Of a DNA stretch of 45,978 nucleotides, positions 16,912-26,747 are shown piece after piece; position 1 is the first letter of the stretch; each line of letters opens with the position of its first letter. This DNA is from Chloroflexota bacterium. Its GTDB lineage: Bacteria; Chloroflexota; UBA4733. Below the pieces are notes generated by a model, which saw nothing but the letters and a program-made list of their open reading frames with translations, did not search any database and was not told where the DNA came from. Location of the stretch: contig JAMCTA010000060.1 in the NCBI GenBank assembly GCA_023381895.1, forward strand, positions 1 to 45,978, in the 5' to 3' direction. The position numbers were made by a program, and so were the translations under genes.

Positions 16912-18024
16912 ATGCTACGTCACAGCGGTGTATTCTTGCTTCTCGCCGGTGTTGTCCTGTCGCTGTGCGCTTGGACCGATCCTGCGTTCACGGGTGGTGA
17001 CGATGCGTCAGTGCGTGTGGACGCGCACGCCTATGATGAGATGAAAGCCGCGACAACACCGTCACTCACCGCGCAGAGTGCGCTCCTGATGGACGCAGAC
17101 AGCAGGCAGATCCTCTGGTCGTTCCGCCCGAATGAGCGGCGGGCGCCGGCCAGCCTCACGAAGATGATGACAGCCCTCCTGGTGAGAAGCTACGACCCGC
17201 TGGATAGGGTGGTCGTGATCTCTCCTGAAGCGGCAGCTACCCCAGGATCCCGGATGGGGCTGCAAGCCGGAGAGCAGTTCACTGTACTGCAACTACTCTA
17301 CGGGCTCCTTCTCCCTTCCGGCAATGATGCGGCTGTCGCGCTCGCGGAAGCGACTTCAGGGACGTCGCAACGGTTCGTCGCGCTCATGAATCAGCGAGCC
17401 GCAATCTGGGGTCTGACGGGGACTCACTTCGAAAACCCCCACGGACTCGATGCCCCTGGTCACTATTCCACCGCCGTCGACCTTGCCCGTCTGGGTGATG
17501 CTGTGCTGCGTGACCCTGTCCTCAGCGGGATCGTACGGACGCAGGAGCATACAGCTGTGGCTGTTCGCGGTGCTTCGATCCCGCTTCACAACCTCAACGA
17601 GCTGCTCGGCACTTACACTGGCACCATAGGGATCAAGACAGGAACCACGGCGGCCGCTGGCGAAGACCTCGTTGCCGCGGTGGATCGCGATGGTCACACT
17701 GTAATCGCCGTCATCTTGGGCAGCCAGGAGCGATACGTGGACGCTCGTGCTCTGCTGAACTATGGTTGGTCGAACTGGGAGTGGCCCTCGGCGGATTTGC
17801 CGGAGCTCGCAGAGATCGATAACGGTGCCATCACGCTCGTGCCTGTGCACGTCCGCACTGTCCCAGTCCCGAGGTGGGCCGCCGATCAGGTGACATTGCA
17901 CTGGAGCATCGATCCACAGGAGGCAGCTCGATCTTCGGCCCTCCATCCTGTTCTGGCTGGCATGGTCGAGTGGAGACTCGGTGGAGTCACTGTCGGGCGT
18001 GCCGATCTCGAGGCGGTGCGCTAG
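16912..18024 (+). CDS. D-alanyl-D-alanine carboxypeptidase (S11, PBP5/DacF type)
   Basis: Serine D,D-carboxypeptidase of 370 residues trimming peptidoglycan stem peptides. A short N-terminal hydrophobic segment (about 6-22) is a signal peptide or anchor. The three active-site motifs are complete: SLTK (81-84), SGN (136-138) and KTGT (242-245). The C-terminal part (about 290-370) resembles the PBP5 beta domain but is short. I prefer ATG at 16912 over GTG at 16903. No ribosome binding site is visible, and a -10-like TACACT lies nine bases before the ATG, so a leaderless message is possible. It heads an operon with a pseudouridine synthase, cytidylate kinase and glpD. Confidence 0.93.
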   Translation: MLRHSGVFLLLAGVVLSLCAWTDPAFTGGDDASVRVDAHAYDEMKAATTPSLTAQSALLMDADSRQILWSFRPNERRAPASLTKMMTALLVRSYDPLDRVVVISPEAAATPGSRMGLQAGEQFTVLQLLYGLLLPSGNDAAVALAEATSGTSQRFVALMNQRAAIWGLTGTHFENPHGLDAPGHYSTAVDLARLGDAVLRDPVLSGIVRTQEHTAVAVRGASIPLHNLNELLGTYTGTIGIKTGTTAAAGEDLVAAVDRDGHTVIAVILGSQERYVDARALLNYGWSNWEWPSADLPELAEIDNGAITLVPVHVRTVPVPRWAADQVTLHWSIDPQEAARSSALHPVLAGMVEWRLGGVTVGRADLEAVR

Positions 18025-18039
18025 CCGGGATGAGGAGCT

Positions 18040-18825
18040 ATGGCAGAGGAGCGCCTGCAGAAGCTGCTGGCAAGGGCTGGTGTTACGTCGCGCCGGCGCG
18101 CAGAAGAACTGGTTCGTGCGGGCAGGGTGACCATCGACGGAGTCCGGGTGAGCATTCTCGGTGCGAAAGCCGACCCAGACCGGCAGCGTATTAGCCTCGA
18201 TGGTAGAGACCTGTCGTTCGACATCGCTCCACTCTACCTTGCCTTCAACAAGCCACGCGGCGTGGTGACCACGCTTCACGACCCCCAGGGCCGTTCCACA
18301 GTAGCTCACTATCTGCCTGGCTTCGGGAGAGTGTTCCCGGCGGGCCGGCTTGATGTGGATAGCGAGGGATTGTTGCTGCTCTCCAACAATGGCGACTTTG
18401 CTCTTCGAGTCAGCCATCCTCGCTACGGCTGTGACAAGGAGTATAGCGTGCTGACTGTTGCCCCGACGGAGCACCAGTGGACGCAGTTGCGATCAACGAT
18501 TCAGCTTGACGACGGTCCGGCACGACTTTTATCGGTACGTCACGTGGCATTATCCACCATCGGCGTCGAGCTCAGTGTGACGCTGGCTGAAGGGCGCAAT
18601 AGAGAAGTGCGGCGCATCTTCGCGGCAGTTGGCTTGCCGGTGCACAGATTGATACGGACGCGAATCGGAGTGGTGCGGCTGGGCGCACTGGCAAGTGGCC
18701 ACTTACGGTTGCTTCGGAGTGAGGAGGTAGCATGGTTTCTGAGGAGGCCAGAGACTCTTCCTCTTGAGAGGCGACGCCAGGAAGGCAGACCCAGACGTGG
18801 AGCGCTCGCTCACCATCGCGATTGA
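18040..18825 (+). CDS. RsuA/RluB-type pseudouridine synthase
   Basis: rRNA pseudouridine synthase of 261 residues. An N-terminal S4 RNA-binding domain (about 3-50) precedes the catalytic domain with AGRLDVDSEGLLLLSN, where Asp105 is the nucleophile. RNREVRR-like NREVRRIFAAVG marks the RsuA/RluB/E/F group. GAGGAG precedes the ATG. The gene begins 15 bases after the carboxypeptidase stop and its tail overlaps cmk. The rluB-cmk order is widespread, supporting the assignment. Which rRNA site is modified is not visible from sequence; the basic tail is unusual but common in RluB. Confidence 0.9.
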   Translation: MAEERLQKLLARAGVTSRRRAEELVRAGRVTIDGVRVSILGAKADPDRQRISLDGRDLSFDIAPLYLAFNKPRGVVTTLHDPQGRSTVAHYLPGFGRVFPAGRLDVDSEGLLLLSNNGDFALRVSHPRYGCDKEYSVLTVAPTEHQWTQLRSTIQLDDGPARLLSVRHVALSTIGVELSVTLAEGRNREVRRIFAAVGLPVHRLIRTRIGVVRLGALASGHLRLLRSEEVAWFLRRPETLPLERRRQEGRPRRGALAHHRD

Positions 18826-19486
18826 TGGACCTGCGGGAGCAGGAAAGACGACCGTCGGTCGACGGGTTGCCGGTGCCCTCGGTTATCGTTTCCTGGATAC
18901 CGGCGCCATGTATCGAGCTATCACTCTCCTGTCGCTGCGAGAGCACATCTCGCCGGATGATGAAGATCGCTTGCTGCGACTCGTGCAAATGCATGACATC
19001 GACATCCTCCCGTCTTTATCGAACGACTCCGCAGGCTATCGAGTGCTTGTTGACGGAGAGGACGTGAGTGAACAGTTGCGCAGCCCTGCCGTCGGTGAGA
19101 CTGTGTCGGCAGTCTCACGCTGCCCGAAAGTGCGACAGGCCTTGGTGGATAGACAGCGTCGCATTGCGGAGCGGGGCCAATGCGTTCTTGTCGGCAGAGA
19201 TATTGGCACCGTCGTGCTGCCCGATGCCCAGGTAAAGGTGTTCCTTACGGCTTCACTGGAGGCGCGAACAGATCGACGGTTTCGCGAGCTTCGGGCTGCA
19301 GACAAGGGCATATCTGAGGAGACGGTGCGAGCTGAGCTCCTGGCCCGTGACCAGCTTGACAGCTCGCGTGCAGCGTCACCATTGCGCGCAGCGCCCGATG
19401 CACGAGTGCTCGATACGACGGCGCTCTCTGTGGAAGACACTGTTACGCGTGTGCTGTCATGGGTAGAGAAGGCGAAAGCGATATGA
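18797..19486 (+). CDS. cmk: Cytidylate kinase
   Basis: (d)CMP kinase of 229 residues, converting CMP to CDP. The P-loop is GPAGAGKTT near the N-terminus, followed by FLDTGAMYRA, the nucleotide-monophosphate contact. VGRDIGTVVLPDA is the conserved middle motif, and RRFRELR begins the lid. GTG at 18797 is chosen because AGGAAGG lies upstream and the conserved domain begins at once. A TTG at 18764 would add 11 residues without support. The gene overlaps the pseudouridine synthase by 29 bases and overlaps glpD as ATGA. Confidence 0.93.
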   Translation: MERSLTIAIDGPAGAGKTTVGRRVAGALGYRFLDTGAMYRAITLLSLREHISPDDEDRLLRLVQMHDIDILPSLSNDSAGYRVLVDGEDVSEQLRSPAVGETVSAVSRCPKVRQALVDRQRRIAERGQCVLVGRDIGTVVLPDAQVKVFLTASLEARTDRRFRELRAADKGISEETVRAELLARDQLDSSRAASPLRAAPDARVLDTTALSVEDTVTRVLSWVEKAKAI

Positions 19487-21153
19487 CGGCCGTGCCTGAG
19501 GTGCAGGATTCTCCGGCTGAGCGCAGGTCAAGCGATCTGCGCCGGTTACAGAGTGAGCAGTTTGATCTGTGCGTGGTCGGTGGGGGTATTACAGGTGCAG
19601 GCATAGCCCTCGATGCAGTCACGCGCGGCTTACGTGTCACCCTCATCGAACGCCGGGACTTCGCCTCAGGAACAAGTAGCCGGACGACAAAGCTCATTCA
19701 CGGTGGATTGCGATACCTTGCACAAGGCCAGGCTCGCGTGACGCGCGATGCCAGCCTGGAGCGGCGCCATCTGTTGCGACTCGCACCGCATCTGGTCAAG
19801 CCGCTGCCCTTTATGGTCCCGCTCCGAGGCATTCGTGACCGCGCAATAATGGAAGCGGGCTTGACAGCTTACGACCTGCTCGCTGGCCTACAAAACGTGC
19901 AAAGACACTACGCAGTCAGCCGTGAGACGTTGTACCAGTGGTTTCCCCTCCTTCGAGGCGCGGATTACACCGGTGGGCTCGTCTACTACGACGCCCAGAC
20001 TGACGATGCTCGTCTCACCGTAACTGTCATCAAAGAGGCTGCACGCTATGGCGCTTGCGTCGTGAACCATTGTGAAGCTCTCCGTCTTGAAGGATCACCG
20101 CACAACGATCGGCTCGTGTGTCGGGATACTCTCACTGGCAGCGAGATGGAGGTTCATGCTCATCGTATCGTTCTGGCGACTGGTGTGTGGGTAGATGAAC
20201 TCTTGAGGACACACTCCCAGAAGAGGGCGTCAGTCCTTGTTCGTCCAGCGAAAGGTGTCCACCTCATTCTTCCGCAAGAGGTACTCGGGTCCCGTGGAGC
20301 AGTGCTCCTCCGCTTCCCGGAAGATGGTCGCTACGTGTTTGTCATCCCCTGGAAGAGGCGTACCCTGCTCGGCACAACCGACACGAACTACTTGGGGCCT
20401 CTGGACGATCCACCCGTCACTGCAGAGGATGTTCGGTATCTCTTGCGCGTACTCAATACGTGCGCACCGTCTGCTCGGGTAAGCGAAGATGCCGTTCTCG
20501 GCGCGCAGGCCGGGCTACGTCCATTGGTCAACCAGGAAGGAAAGCCGGCCGATGCCGTGTCCCGCGAAGATCGGATCACGATCACGTCCGAGGGTCTCAT
20601 TGTCATTGTCGGTGGCAAGCTCACGACCTACCGCCATATTGCACGAAAGGTCGTCGACGACGCTGTTGGGCTCTTGCAGGTTGATGGGGTGCTACAGGCA
20701 TTTCCGGCCAGTCGAACCGGAGAAGTCGCTCTTGGTGGGTTTCCTCTAGGCGAGGCTGGTCAGCTCGGTCGGGAGCAATTGCTCCGTGAGCTGCAGGCAG
20801 GACTGCCGGAAGACGTTGCCGAACACCTCCTCATGAGTTACGGTGCAGGCGCGCAGCAGATCCTCTCCCTCGTGCGCCAACAATCTGAGCTGGGGCTTCG
20901 CATCGTTGCGGAGCTGCCGGTCATCTTCGCCGAAGCGATCTACGCCGTAGACGTGGAGTGGGCGCAGAGCCTCAGTGACGTTTTGACACGCCGATTAGGG
21001 CTGACCCTGCTTTCCCCGCAGTCCGCAAGCAAAGCGGCCGCTAAGGTGGCCAGTCTCATCGCTCCCTTCTTCGTCTGGAGCGAGGGAGAGCAGATGCGAC
21101 AGGTAGAGCTGTACCGGGCGGAAGCACTGGAGTACAGCTGGCCATCACAATGA
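19483..21153 (+). CDS. glpD: FAD-dependent glycerol-3-phosphate dehydrogenase
   Basis: Flavoprotein of 556 residues oxidising glycerol 3-phosphate to dihydroxyacetone phosphate at the membrane and passing electrons to quinone. The FAD-binding motif is CVVGGGITGAG. SSRTTKLIHGGLRYL, GTTDTNY and VGGKLTTYRHIA are family hallmarks. A helical C-terminal domain (about 400-556) completes the usual length. ATG at 19483 forms an ATGA overlap with the cmk stop and is preferred over ATG at 19459, which lacks a ribosome binding site. Its place behind cmk is unusual, since glpD is often near glpK or glpF. Confidence 0.94.
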   Translation: MTAVPEVQDSPAERRSSDLRRLQSEQFDLCVVGGGITGAGIALDAVTRGLRVTLIERRDFASGTSSRTTKLIHGGLRYLAQGQARVTRDASLERRHLLRLAPHLVKPLPFMVPLRGIRDRAIMEAGLTAYDLLAGLQNVQRHYAVSRETLYQWFPLLRGADYTGGLVYYDAQTDDARLTVTVIKEAARYGACVVNHCEALRLEGSPHNDRLVCRDTLTGSEMEVHAHRIVLATGVWVDELLRTHSQKRASVLVRPAKGVHLILPQEVLGSRGAVLLRFPEDGRYVFVIPWKRRTLLGTTDTNYLGPLDDPPVTAEDVRYLLRVLNTCAPSARVSEDAVLGAQAGLRPLVNQEGKPADAVSREDRITITSEGLIVIVGGKLTTYRHIARKVVDDAVGLLQVDGVLQAFPASRTGEVALGGFPLGEAGQLGREQLLRELQAGLPEDVAEHLLMSYGAGAQQILSLVRQQSELGLRIVAELPVIFAEAIYAVDVEWAQSLSDVLTRRLGLTLLSPQSASKAAAKVASLIAPFFVWSEGEQMRQVELYRAEALEYSWPSQ

Positions 21154-21290
21154 CAGCTCCTGGTCTTTAGGACGGCTTGCCTGACAAGGGGGAATACTGA
21201 CTGGCTCCCGTAGAATCGAATGAGGTGTATGTGCCTGTGAGCAGAATCGGTGCTGCTGGTCTCGACTGGCAGCCTTGAAGGGGTGAGGTG

Positions 21291-23873
21291 ATGCCGCGTC
21301 CGCTCCGACGCTTTCGTGTGGTGCCTTCGGTGCCGGATGCTCTCCGTCCGCTGGTGGCTCTTGCCTACAACTTGTATTGGGAATGGGATCCTGAGGCGCT
21401 GGATCTCTTTCGCCGGCTCGATGGTGCCTTGTGGGAGGCATCCAGTCACAATCCAGCCTTGATGCTGGGGCAGGCCAGCCAGGAGCATCTTGCTCAGGTA
21501 GCACGCGACGATAGCTATCTCGCGCAGATGTCTCGTGTCGTGGACCGGTTACGGCATTATCTCGGAAATCGCGAGGAGTGGCCCACTGACATCAACCATG
21601 GCGCCGGTGGTGAGCTGCCGCGAATTGCCTACTTCTCTATGGAGTTCGGGCTTACCGAGTGCTTGCAAATCTACTCGGGCGGCCTCGGTATTCTGGCCGG
21701 CGATCACTTGAAGTCTGCCAGCGACCTTCGCCTACCCCTGGTCGGCGTGGGCCTCCTCTATCAGCAAGGTTATTTCCGCCAGTACCTCAATGCAGATGGA
21801 TGGCAGCAGGAGCGTTATCCGCAGAACGACTTTGCGAACATGCCGATCCAGCTGGTCACTGCCGAGGATGGGCAGCCGGTAACCGTAACTGTGGAGTTTC
21901 CCGGTCGTGAAGTAAGCGCGATCGTCTGGCGTGCCCAGGTAGGGCGTATCCCGTTGTACTTGTTGGACACGAATATCCACAAGAATAGTCCGGCAGATCG
22001 GTCGATCACGGACCAGTTGTACGGTGGCGACAATGAGAAGCGCATTCAGCAGGAGTTCGTGCTGGGGATCGGCGGCGTACGTTTGCTCGCTGCCCTGGGA
22101 ATCGCGCCAACGATCTTTCACATGAATGAGGGCCATTCGGCGTTCCTCGGTGTCGAGCGGATCTGGAAAGCGATGCGCACACTTAGGCTGAACTTCGAGG
22201 AGGCCCGCGTCCTCACCTCGGCTGGCAACGTCTTTACGACACACACTCCGGTGTCGGCGGGAAGTGACTATTTTCCCGCCGATCTCATTGATCACTATCT
22301 GGGGCAGTACTATGAGAGGCTCGGAATCTCCCGCTGGCAGTTCCTGGCGCTCGGCCGGCAGAATCCCGACAACGAGCAGGAAGAATTCTGTACGACTGTG
22401 CTAGCCCTTCGGCTTGGCGGCTCTCGATTCGGGGTATCGCGTCTACACGGGACCGTGGCGCGCCGTATCTGGCGCGGTTGCTGGCCGGAGCTGAGCGAAG
22501 AGGGAGTACCGATCAGCTCGGTGACGAATGGCATCCACACGGCGATGTGGACATCGCGCGACATGGCTGCTCTGTTTGAACGCTACCTCGGACCGCACTG
22601 GCACGAAAGGCCACAGGATCAATCCGTGTGGGCACGGGTGATGGACATCCCCGATGAAGAGCTCTGGCGAACGCACGAGCGGAGACGTGAGCGTCTGATC
22701 TGGTTTATACGTCAACGCTTGCGTGAGCAGCGGCTTGCCGCCGGCGCTCCAACCTCCGACGTTGAAGGAGCCGCTGAGGTGCTGCGTCCCGATGCACTGA
22801 CCATCGGCTTTGCTCGCCGATTTGCGACGTACAAGCGAGCCGGGTTGATCTTTCGCGATCCCGACAGGCTCGCGCGACTCCTCAGCGACCCGGCACATCC
22901 CGTCCAAATCATCATCGCCGGTAAGGCGCATCCGCGCGATGATGGAGGAAAGGACCTCATTCGCGATATCGTGCGTATGACGCGAAGGCCGGAGTTTGCG
23001 CGTAGCGTCGTCTTTGTCGAGGACTACGAAATCGTTGTTGGTCGATACCTGCTCCAGGGTGCGGATGTGTGGCTGAATAACCCCCGGCGGCCTCTAGAGG
23101 CGAGCGGCACGAGTGGAATGAAGGCCCTTGTCAATGGTGTGCTCAACCTCAGCATACTCGATGGGTGGTGGGACGAGGCCTATCAATCGGACTATGGATG
23201 GGCGATTGGCCATGGCGAGGAATATCAGGATGAAGGAGAACAAGACCGCATCGAGTCGGCCGCACTCTATCACCTCCTGGAAGCCGAAGTGAAGCCGCTG
23301 TTTTACCAACGGGGCGAAGACAATCTTCCACGTCACTGGATCAGCAAGATGAAGGCGGCAATGCGCAACCTCTGTGGGGAGTTCAACACGAATCGCATGG
23401 TACTCGAATACCTGGAAAAGGGCTACACACCAGCCGCTCGTAAGTATTATTTCCTGCGAGCGGAGAACTGCGAGCACGCACGCCAAGTGGCGGCCTGGAA
23501 GAGTCGCATCTTCCAGCATTGGGCAGAGGTTGCTGTTGCCGGTGTCAGCGCCGATCTCACAGAATCGCTCAACGTGGGTGAGAGCTTCAGTGTCCGAGCT
23601 CGCGTCAGGTTAGGCGAGCTCAAGCCTCATGAAGTACGAGTCGATCTGGTTGAAGGATCACTGGATCAGAACGACAACATCATGTTGCCGGGCGTGGTCG
23701 AGATGACGTATGAAGGCGAGGAAGAAGACGGCTCCCACATCTTCACCGCCACAGCCGCGGCGCGTGCAACCGGTCAACACGGTTACACCGTGCGTGTCGT
23801 TCCCTTCCACGCAGGTGACCCTGATCCCCACTCAACCGGGCTCTTGTTGTGGGCGGACGGTACTGGAGGCTAG
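21291..23873 (+). CDS. glgP: Alpha-glucan phosphorylase
   Basis: Glycogen/maltodextrin phosphorylase of 860 residues, releasing glucose 1-phosphate. The first hundred residues form the DUF3417 cap typical of the long bacterial and archaeal type, starting NLYWEWDPEALDLF. IAYFSMEFGL and IYSGGLGILAGDHLKSASD lie in the N-terminal lobe. The pyridoxal phosphate Lys is Lys611 in SGTSGMKALVNG. GAGGTG and GGGG precede the start; GTG at 21288 is equally possible. It is monocistronic or loosely linked with glpD upstream (about 135 bp gap). The C-terminal 100 residues form an extra beta domain. Confidence 0.95.
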   Translation: MPRPLRRFRVVPSVPDALRPLVALAYNLYWEWDPEALDLFRRLDGALWEASSHNPALMLGQASQEHLAQVARDDSYLAQMSRVVDRLRHYLGNREEWPTDINHGAGGELPRIAYFSMEFGLTECLQIYSGGLGILAGDHLKSASDLRLPLVGVGLLYQQGYFRQYLNADGWQQERYPQNDFANMPIQLVTAEDGQPVTVTVEFPGREVSAIVWRAQVGRIPLYLLDTNIHKNSPADRSITDQLYGGDNEKRIQQEFVLGIGGVRLLAALGIAPTIFHMNEGHSAFLGVERIWKAMRTLRLNFEEARVLTSAGNVFTTHTPVSAGSDYFPADLIDHYLGQYYERLGISRWQFLALGRQNPDNEQEEFCTTVLALRLGGSRFGVSRLHGTVARRIWRGCWPELSEEGVPISSVTNGIHTAMWTSRDMAALFERYLGPHWHERPQDQSVWARVMDIPDEELWRTHERRRERLIWFIRQRLREQRLAAGAPTSDVEGAAEVLRPDALTIGFARRFATYKRAGLIFRDPDRLARLLSDPAHPVQIIIAGKAHPRDDGGKDLIRDIVRMTRRPEFARSVVFVEDYEIVVGRYLLQGADVWLNNPRRPLEASGTSGMKALVNGVLNLSILDGWWDEAYQSDYGWAIGHGEEYQDEGEQDRIESAALYHLLEAEVKPLFYQRGEDNLPRHWISKMKAAMRNLCGEFNTNRMVLEYLEKGYTPAARKYYFLRAENCEHARQVAAWKSRIFQHWAEVAVAGVSADLTESLNVGESFSVRARVRLGELKPHEVRVDLVEGSLDQNDNIMLPGVVEMTYEGEEEDGSHIFTATAAARATGQHGYTVRVVPFHAGDPDPHSTGLLLWADGTGG

Positions 23874-23966
23874 GGATATACTCGCCGCAATAGTGTGGAT
23901 GATGGGCGGTTTCCTCACTCTGTCTGGCTGTGTGAGAGGCCGGTCCTGGGAAGTAGGGAATGATCT

Positions 23967-26669
23967 ATGGTGACGCGAATTGATCCTCTAGGAGCACGGG
24001 CAACTCTCACCCTCAGCAGTGGCTCCGCCGATTACTATCGACTCGCTGCGGTGGCTGATGTGGCTGGCGACCTGGCACGCTTGCCCGTGACTGTGCGTAT
24101 CTTTCTGGAAAACACGCTGCGCTTCGCTGGGAATGGGGTCGTGGAGGTGGACCATGCGCTCGCACTGGCCCGCTGGCAACCCAACGCCGCCGGCGCCGGT
24201 GAATTTCCGTTCATGCCCGCACGTGTCGTGCTGCAGGACCTTACGGGGGTTCCGTGCGTGGTGGACCTGGCTGCGATGCGCTCGGCAATAGCGCGTAAGA
24301 ACGGCGACCCGACGCGCGTCAATCCTCTGGTTCCTGCTGACCTCGTCATTGATCACTCGGTGCAAGTCGATCTGTTCGGATCACTCTACGCCTTCGAACG
24401 CAACGTCGAGCTGGAGTATGAGCGCAACAAAGAGCGGTATGCACTGCTGCGTTGGGCGCAGCAGGCTTTTCAGAATTTTCGGGTCGTGCCACCAGGCACG
24501 GGTATCGTACACCAGGTAAATCTGGAGTACCTTGCGAAGGTAGTGCAGACCCGCGCCGGCGGGGCACGACCCCTGGCCTATCCAGATACCCTCGTGGGTA
24601 CCGATTCGCATACCACGATGATCAATGCACTCGGCGTCTTGGGATGGGGTGTTGGTGGGATCGAAGCTGAAGCCGTACTTCTCGGCCAGCCGCTCTTCCA
24701 GCTGACGCCAATCGTTGTTGGAGTGCGTCTCTATGGTGAGCTAGGCGAGGGAGTAACTGCCACCGACCTGGTCCTCACCGTTACACAGCTCCTGCGTAAG
24801 CACGGTGTGGTTGATAAGTTTGTCGAGTTCTTTGGACCGGGACTGAGCGCGTTGAGCCTGCCCGACCGGGCGACGCTGGCCAACATGGCGCCAGAGTATG
24901 GCGCTACCGCCGGTCTCTTCCCGGTTGACGACGAAACCCTTCGCTACCTGCGGATGACAGGCCGCGATATAGAGACGGTTGATCTGGTCGAGCGCTACTC
25001 CAAGGAGCAGGGGCTGTTCCGGAGGGACGCTACCCCTGATCCGCAGTACAGCGAGCTCGTCGAGCTAGACCTGTCGACGGTAGAGCCAAGTCTGGCTGGG
25101 CCGAAGAATCCCCAAGAGCGCGTCTCGCTTCGGGAGGTGAGCGCTAGCTTCCGTAGCTCTTTCCCTGCACTGTTTCCAGCAGGAGGTAAGCAGTCGAATA
25201 GTCATGTGCGCGAGGTTCAAGCTGAGTTTGACGGTACGACCGCTAAAATGCGCGATGGATCGGTCGCGATCGCGGCCATCACCAGTTGCACGAACACGAG
25301 TAACCCCGTCGTTATGATGGGAGCGGGACTGCTGGCGAAGAAGGCTATAGAGCGCGGACTGGCAGTCAAGCCCTTTGTCAAGACGAGTCTGGCTCCTGGA
25401 TCGCGGGCGGTCACCGACTATCTGGTCAATGCTGGTCTCATGCCCTTCCTAGAAGCGCTGAGGTTCCATCTCGTTGGCTATGGCTGTACCACCTGCATAG
25501 GCAACAGTGGGCTCGTCTTGGAGCCGGTCGCGAAGGCGGTGCAGGAACAGGATCTGGTTGTCACGGCTGTGTTGAGCGGTAACCGTAACTTTGCAGGGCG
25601 CATCAACCCGGCAGTGCGAGCACAATACCTGGCTTCACCGCCGCTCGTCGTGGCCTATGCTCTGGCTGGGACGGTCGATATCGACCTGACGAAGGATCCG
25701 TTAGGGCACGACCCCAATGGCGATCCTGTGTATCTTCGAGATATCTGGCCATCTAAGGAGGAGATTGCCGCAGCCATTGGCGAAGCGGTGACGCCTGAGG
25801 TATTCACGAAAAACTATGCCCACGTCTTCGAGGGGGACGATCGCTGGAAGCTTCTTCCGGTGCCTCAGGGTAAAAGCTACGAGTGGGACTCGGAGTCCAC
25901 CTACGTTCAGGAACCACCTTTTTTGCGGCATCTACCGGCATTGCCCCCACCTGTGGGCGATATCACAGGAGCACGCGCCCTCGGCGTGTTCGGCGACTCG
26001 GTGTCGACCGACCACATTTCGCCGGCTGGCTCGATCGCCAAGGATAGCCCTGCGGGCAAGTACCTCCTTGCCCACGGTGTGACGCAGCAAGATTTCAACA
26101 CCTATGGGGCGCGGCGGGGTAACCACGAGATCATGATGCGCGGAACATTCGCGAACATCCGGTTGAGGAACCTGCTTGCCCAGGGTAAAGAGGGCAACTG
26201 GACGCGTCATCTCCCCAGTGGCGAACTCATGAGCATGTATGACGCAGCGATGCGCTACATCAGTGAAGGAACACCGCTGATTGTGCTCGCGGGTAAAGAC
26301 TATGGCATGGGAAGCTCCCGTGACTGGGCTGCGAAAGGGACCCTACTGCTCGGCATCCGGGCCGTCATCGCCGAGAGCTTCGAACGTATCCACCGCAGCA
26401 ATCTGGTTGGAATGGGAGTGCTGCCGCTCGTCTATCTGCCTGGACAGAATCGTGCCGTCTTGGGATTGACGGGTGAAGAGGCCTTTGACATCTTAGGGCT
26501 TGAGCGCATCGAGCCACGGCAGCATCTTCCCATTCGTGCGACGGCGAGCGATGGGAAGGTGACCACCTTCGAGGTGATTGCCCGGTTGGACTCACCAGTG
26601 GATCTCTTGTACTACCAGCACGGAGGAGTGCTACCCTACGTGCTTCGCCAGCTTATGCACGACTTGTAA
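23967..26669 (+). CDS. acnA: Aconitate hydratase
   Basis: TCA-cycle aconitase of 900 residues, isomerising citrate to isocitrate through a [4Fe-4S] cluster. Cluster ligands are Cys441 (SCTNTSN) and Cys507 and Cys510 (GCTTCIGNSG). Other AcnA/IRP hallmarks are PGTGIVHQVNLEYL, GTDSHTTMINALGVLGWGVG, FGDSVSTDHISPAG and GKDYGMGSSRDWAAKG. Length equals the family's. It stands alone, about 90 bp after glgP, and ends just before a strong hairpin. The ribosome binding site (GGGA) is weak. Confidence 0.97.
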   Translation: MVTRIDPLGARATLTLSSGSADYYRLAAVADVAGDLARLPVTVRIFLENTLRFAGNGVVEVDHALALARWQPNAAGAGEFPFMPARVVLQDLTGVPCVVDLAAMRSAIARKNGDPTRVNPLVPADLVIDHSVQVDLFGSLYAFERNVELEYERNKERYALLRWAQQAFQNFRVVPPGTGIVHQVNLEYLAKVVQTRAGGARPLAYPDTLVGTDSHTTMINALGVLGWGVGGIEAEAVLLGQPLFQLTPIVVGVRLYGELGEGVTATDLVLTVTQLLRKHGVVDKFVEFFGPGLSALSLPDRATLANMAPEYGATAGLFPVDDETLRYLRMTGRDIETVDLVERYSKEQGLFRRDATPDPQYSELVELDLSTVEPSLAGPKNPQERVSLREVSASFRSSFPALFPAGGKQSNSHVREVQAEFDGTTAKMRDGSVAIAAITSCTNTSNPVVMMGAGLLAKKAIERGLAVKPFVKTSLAPGSRAVTDYLVNAGLMPFLEALRFHLVGYGCTTCIGNSGLVLEPVAKAVQEQDLVVTAVLSGNRNFAGRINPAVRAQYLASPPLVVAYALAGTVDIDLTKDPLGHDPNGDPVYLRDIWPSKEEIAAAIGEAVTPEVFTKNYAHVFEGDDRWKLLPVPQGKSYEWDSESTYVQEPPFLRHLPALPPPVGDITGARALGVFGDSVSTDHISPAGSIAKDSPAGKYLLAHGVTQQDFNTYGARRGNHEIMMRGTFANIRLRNLLAQGKEGNWTRHLPSGELMSMYDAAMRYISEGTPLIVLAGKDYGMGSSRDWAAKGTLLLGIRAVIAESFERIHRSNLVGMGVLPLVYLPGQNRAVLGLTGEEAFDILGLERIEPRQHLPIRATASDGKVTTFEVIARLDSPVDLLYYQHGGVLPYVLRQLMHDL

Positions 26670-26681
26670 GTTCAGAGAGAA

Positions 26682-26712
26682 GCCGGGGGGTGGGATCATC
26701 CAACCCCCCGGC
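26682..26712. terminator. Strong G+C hairpin between convergent genes
   Basis: GCCGGGGGGT (26682-26691) pairs perfectly with ACCCCCCGGC (26703-26712) around an 11-base centre. It sits between the stops of aconitase and the DUF59 gene, so it probably ends transcription from both sides. No long T-run follows. Confidence 0.75.
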
Positions 26713-26747
26713 CCTCATTGTGATTGGCTTCTCATCATCCTAGTAAT

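Noticed and set aside
17356..18474. Long minus-strand frame of 372 codons
   Set aside because: It is antisense to the D,D-carboxypeptidase and pseudouridine synthase, whose motifs are complete.
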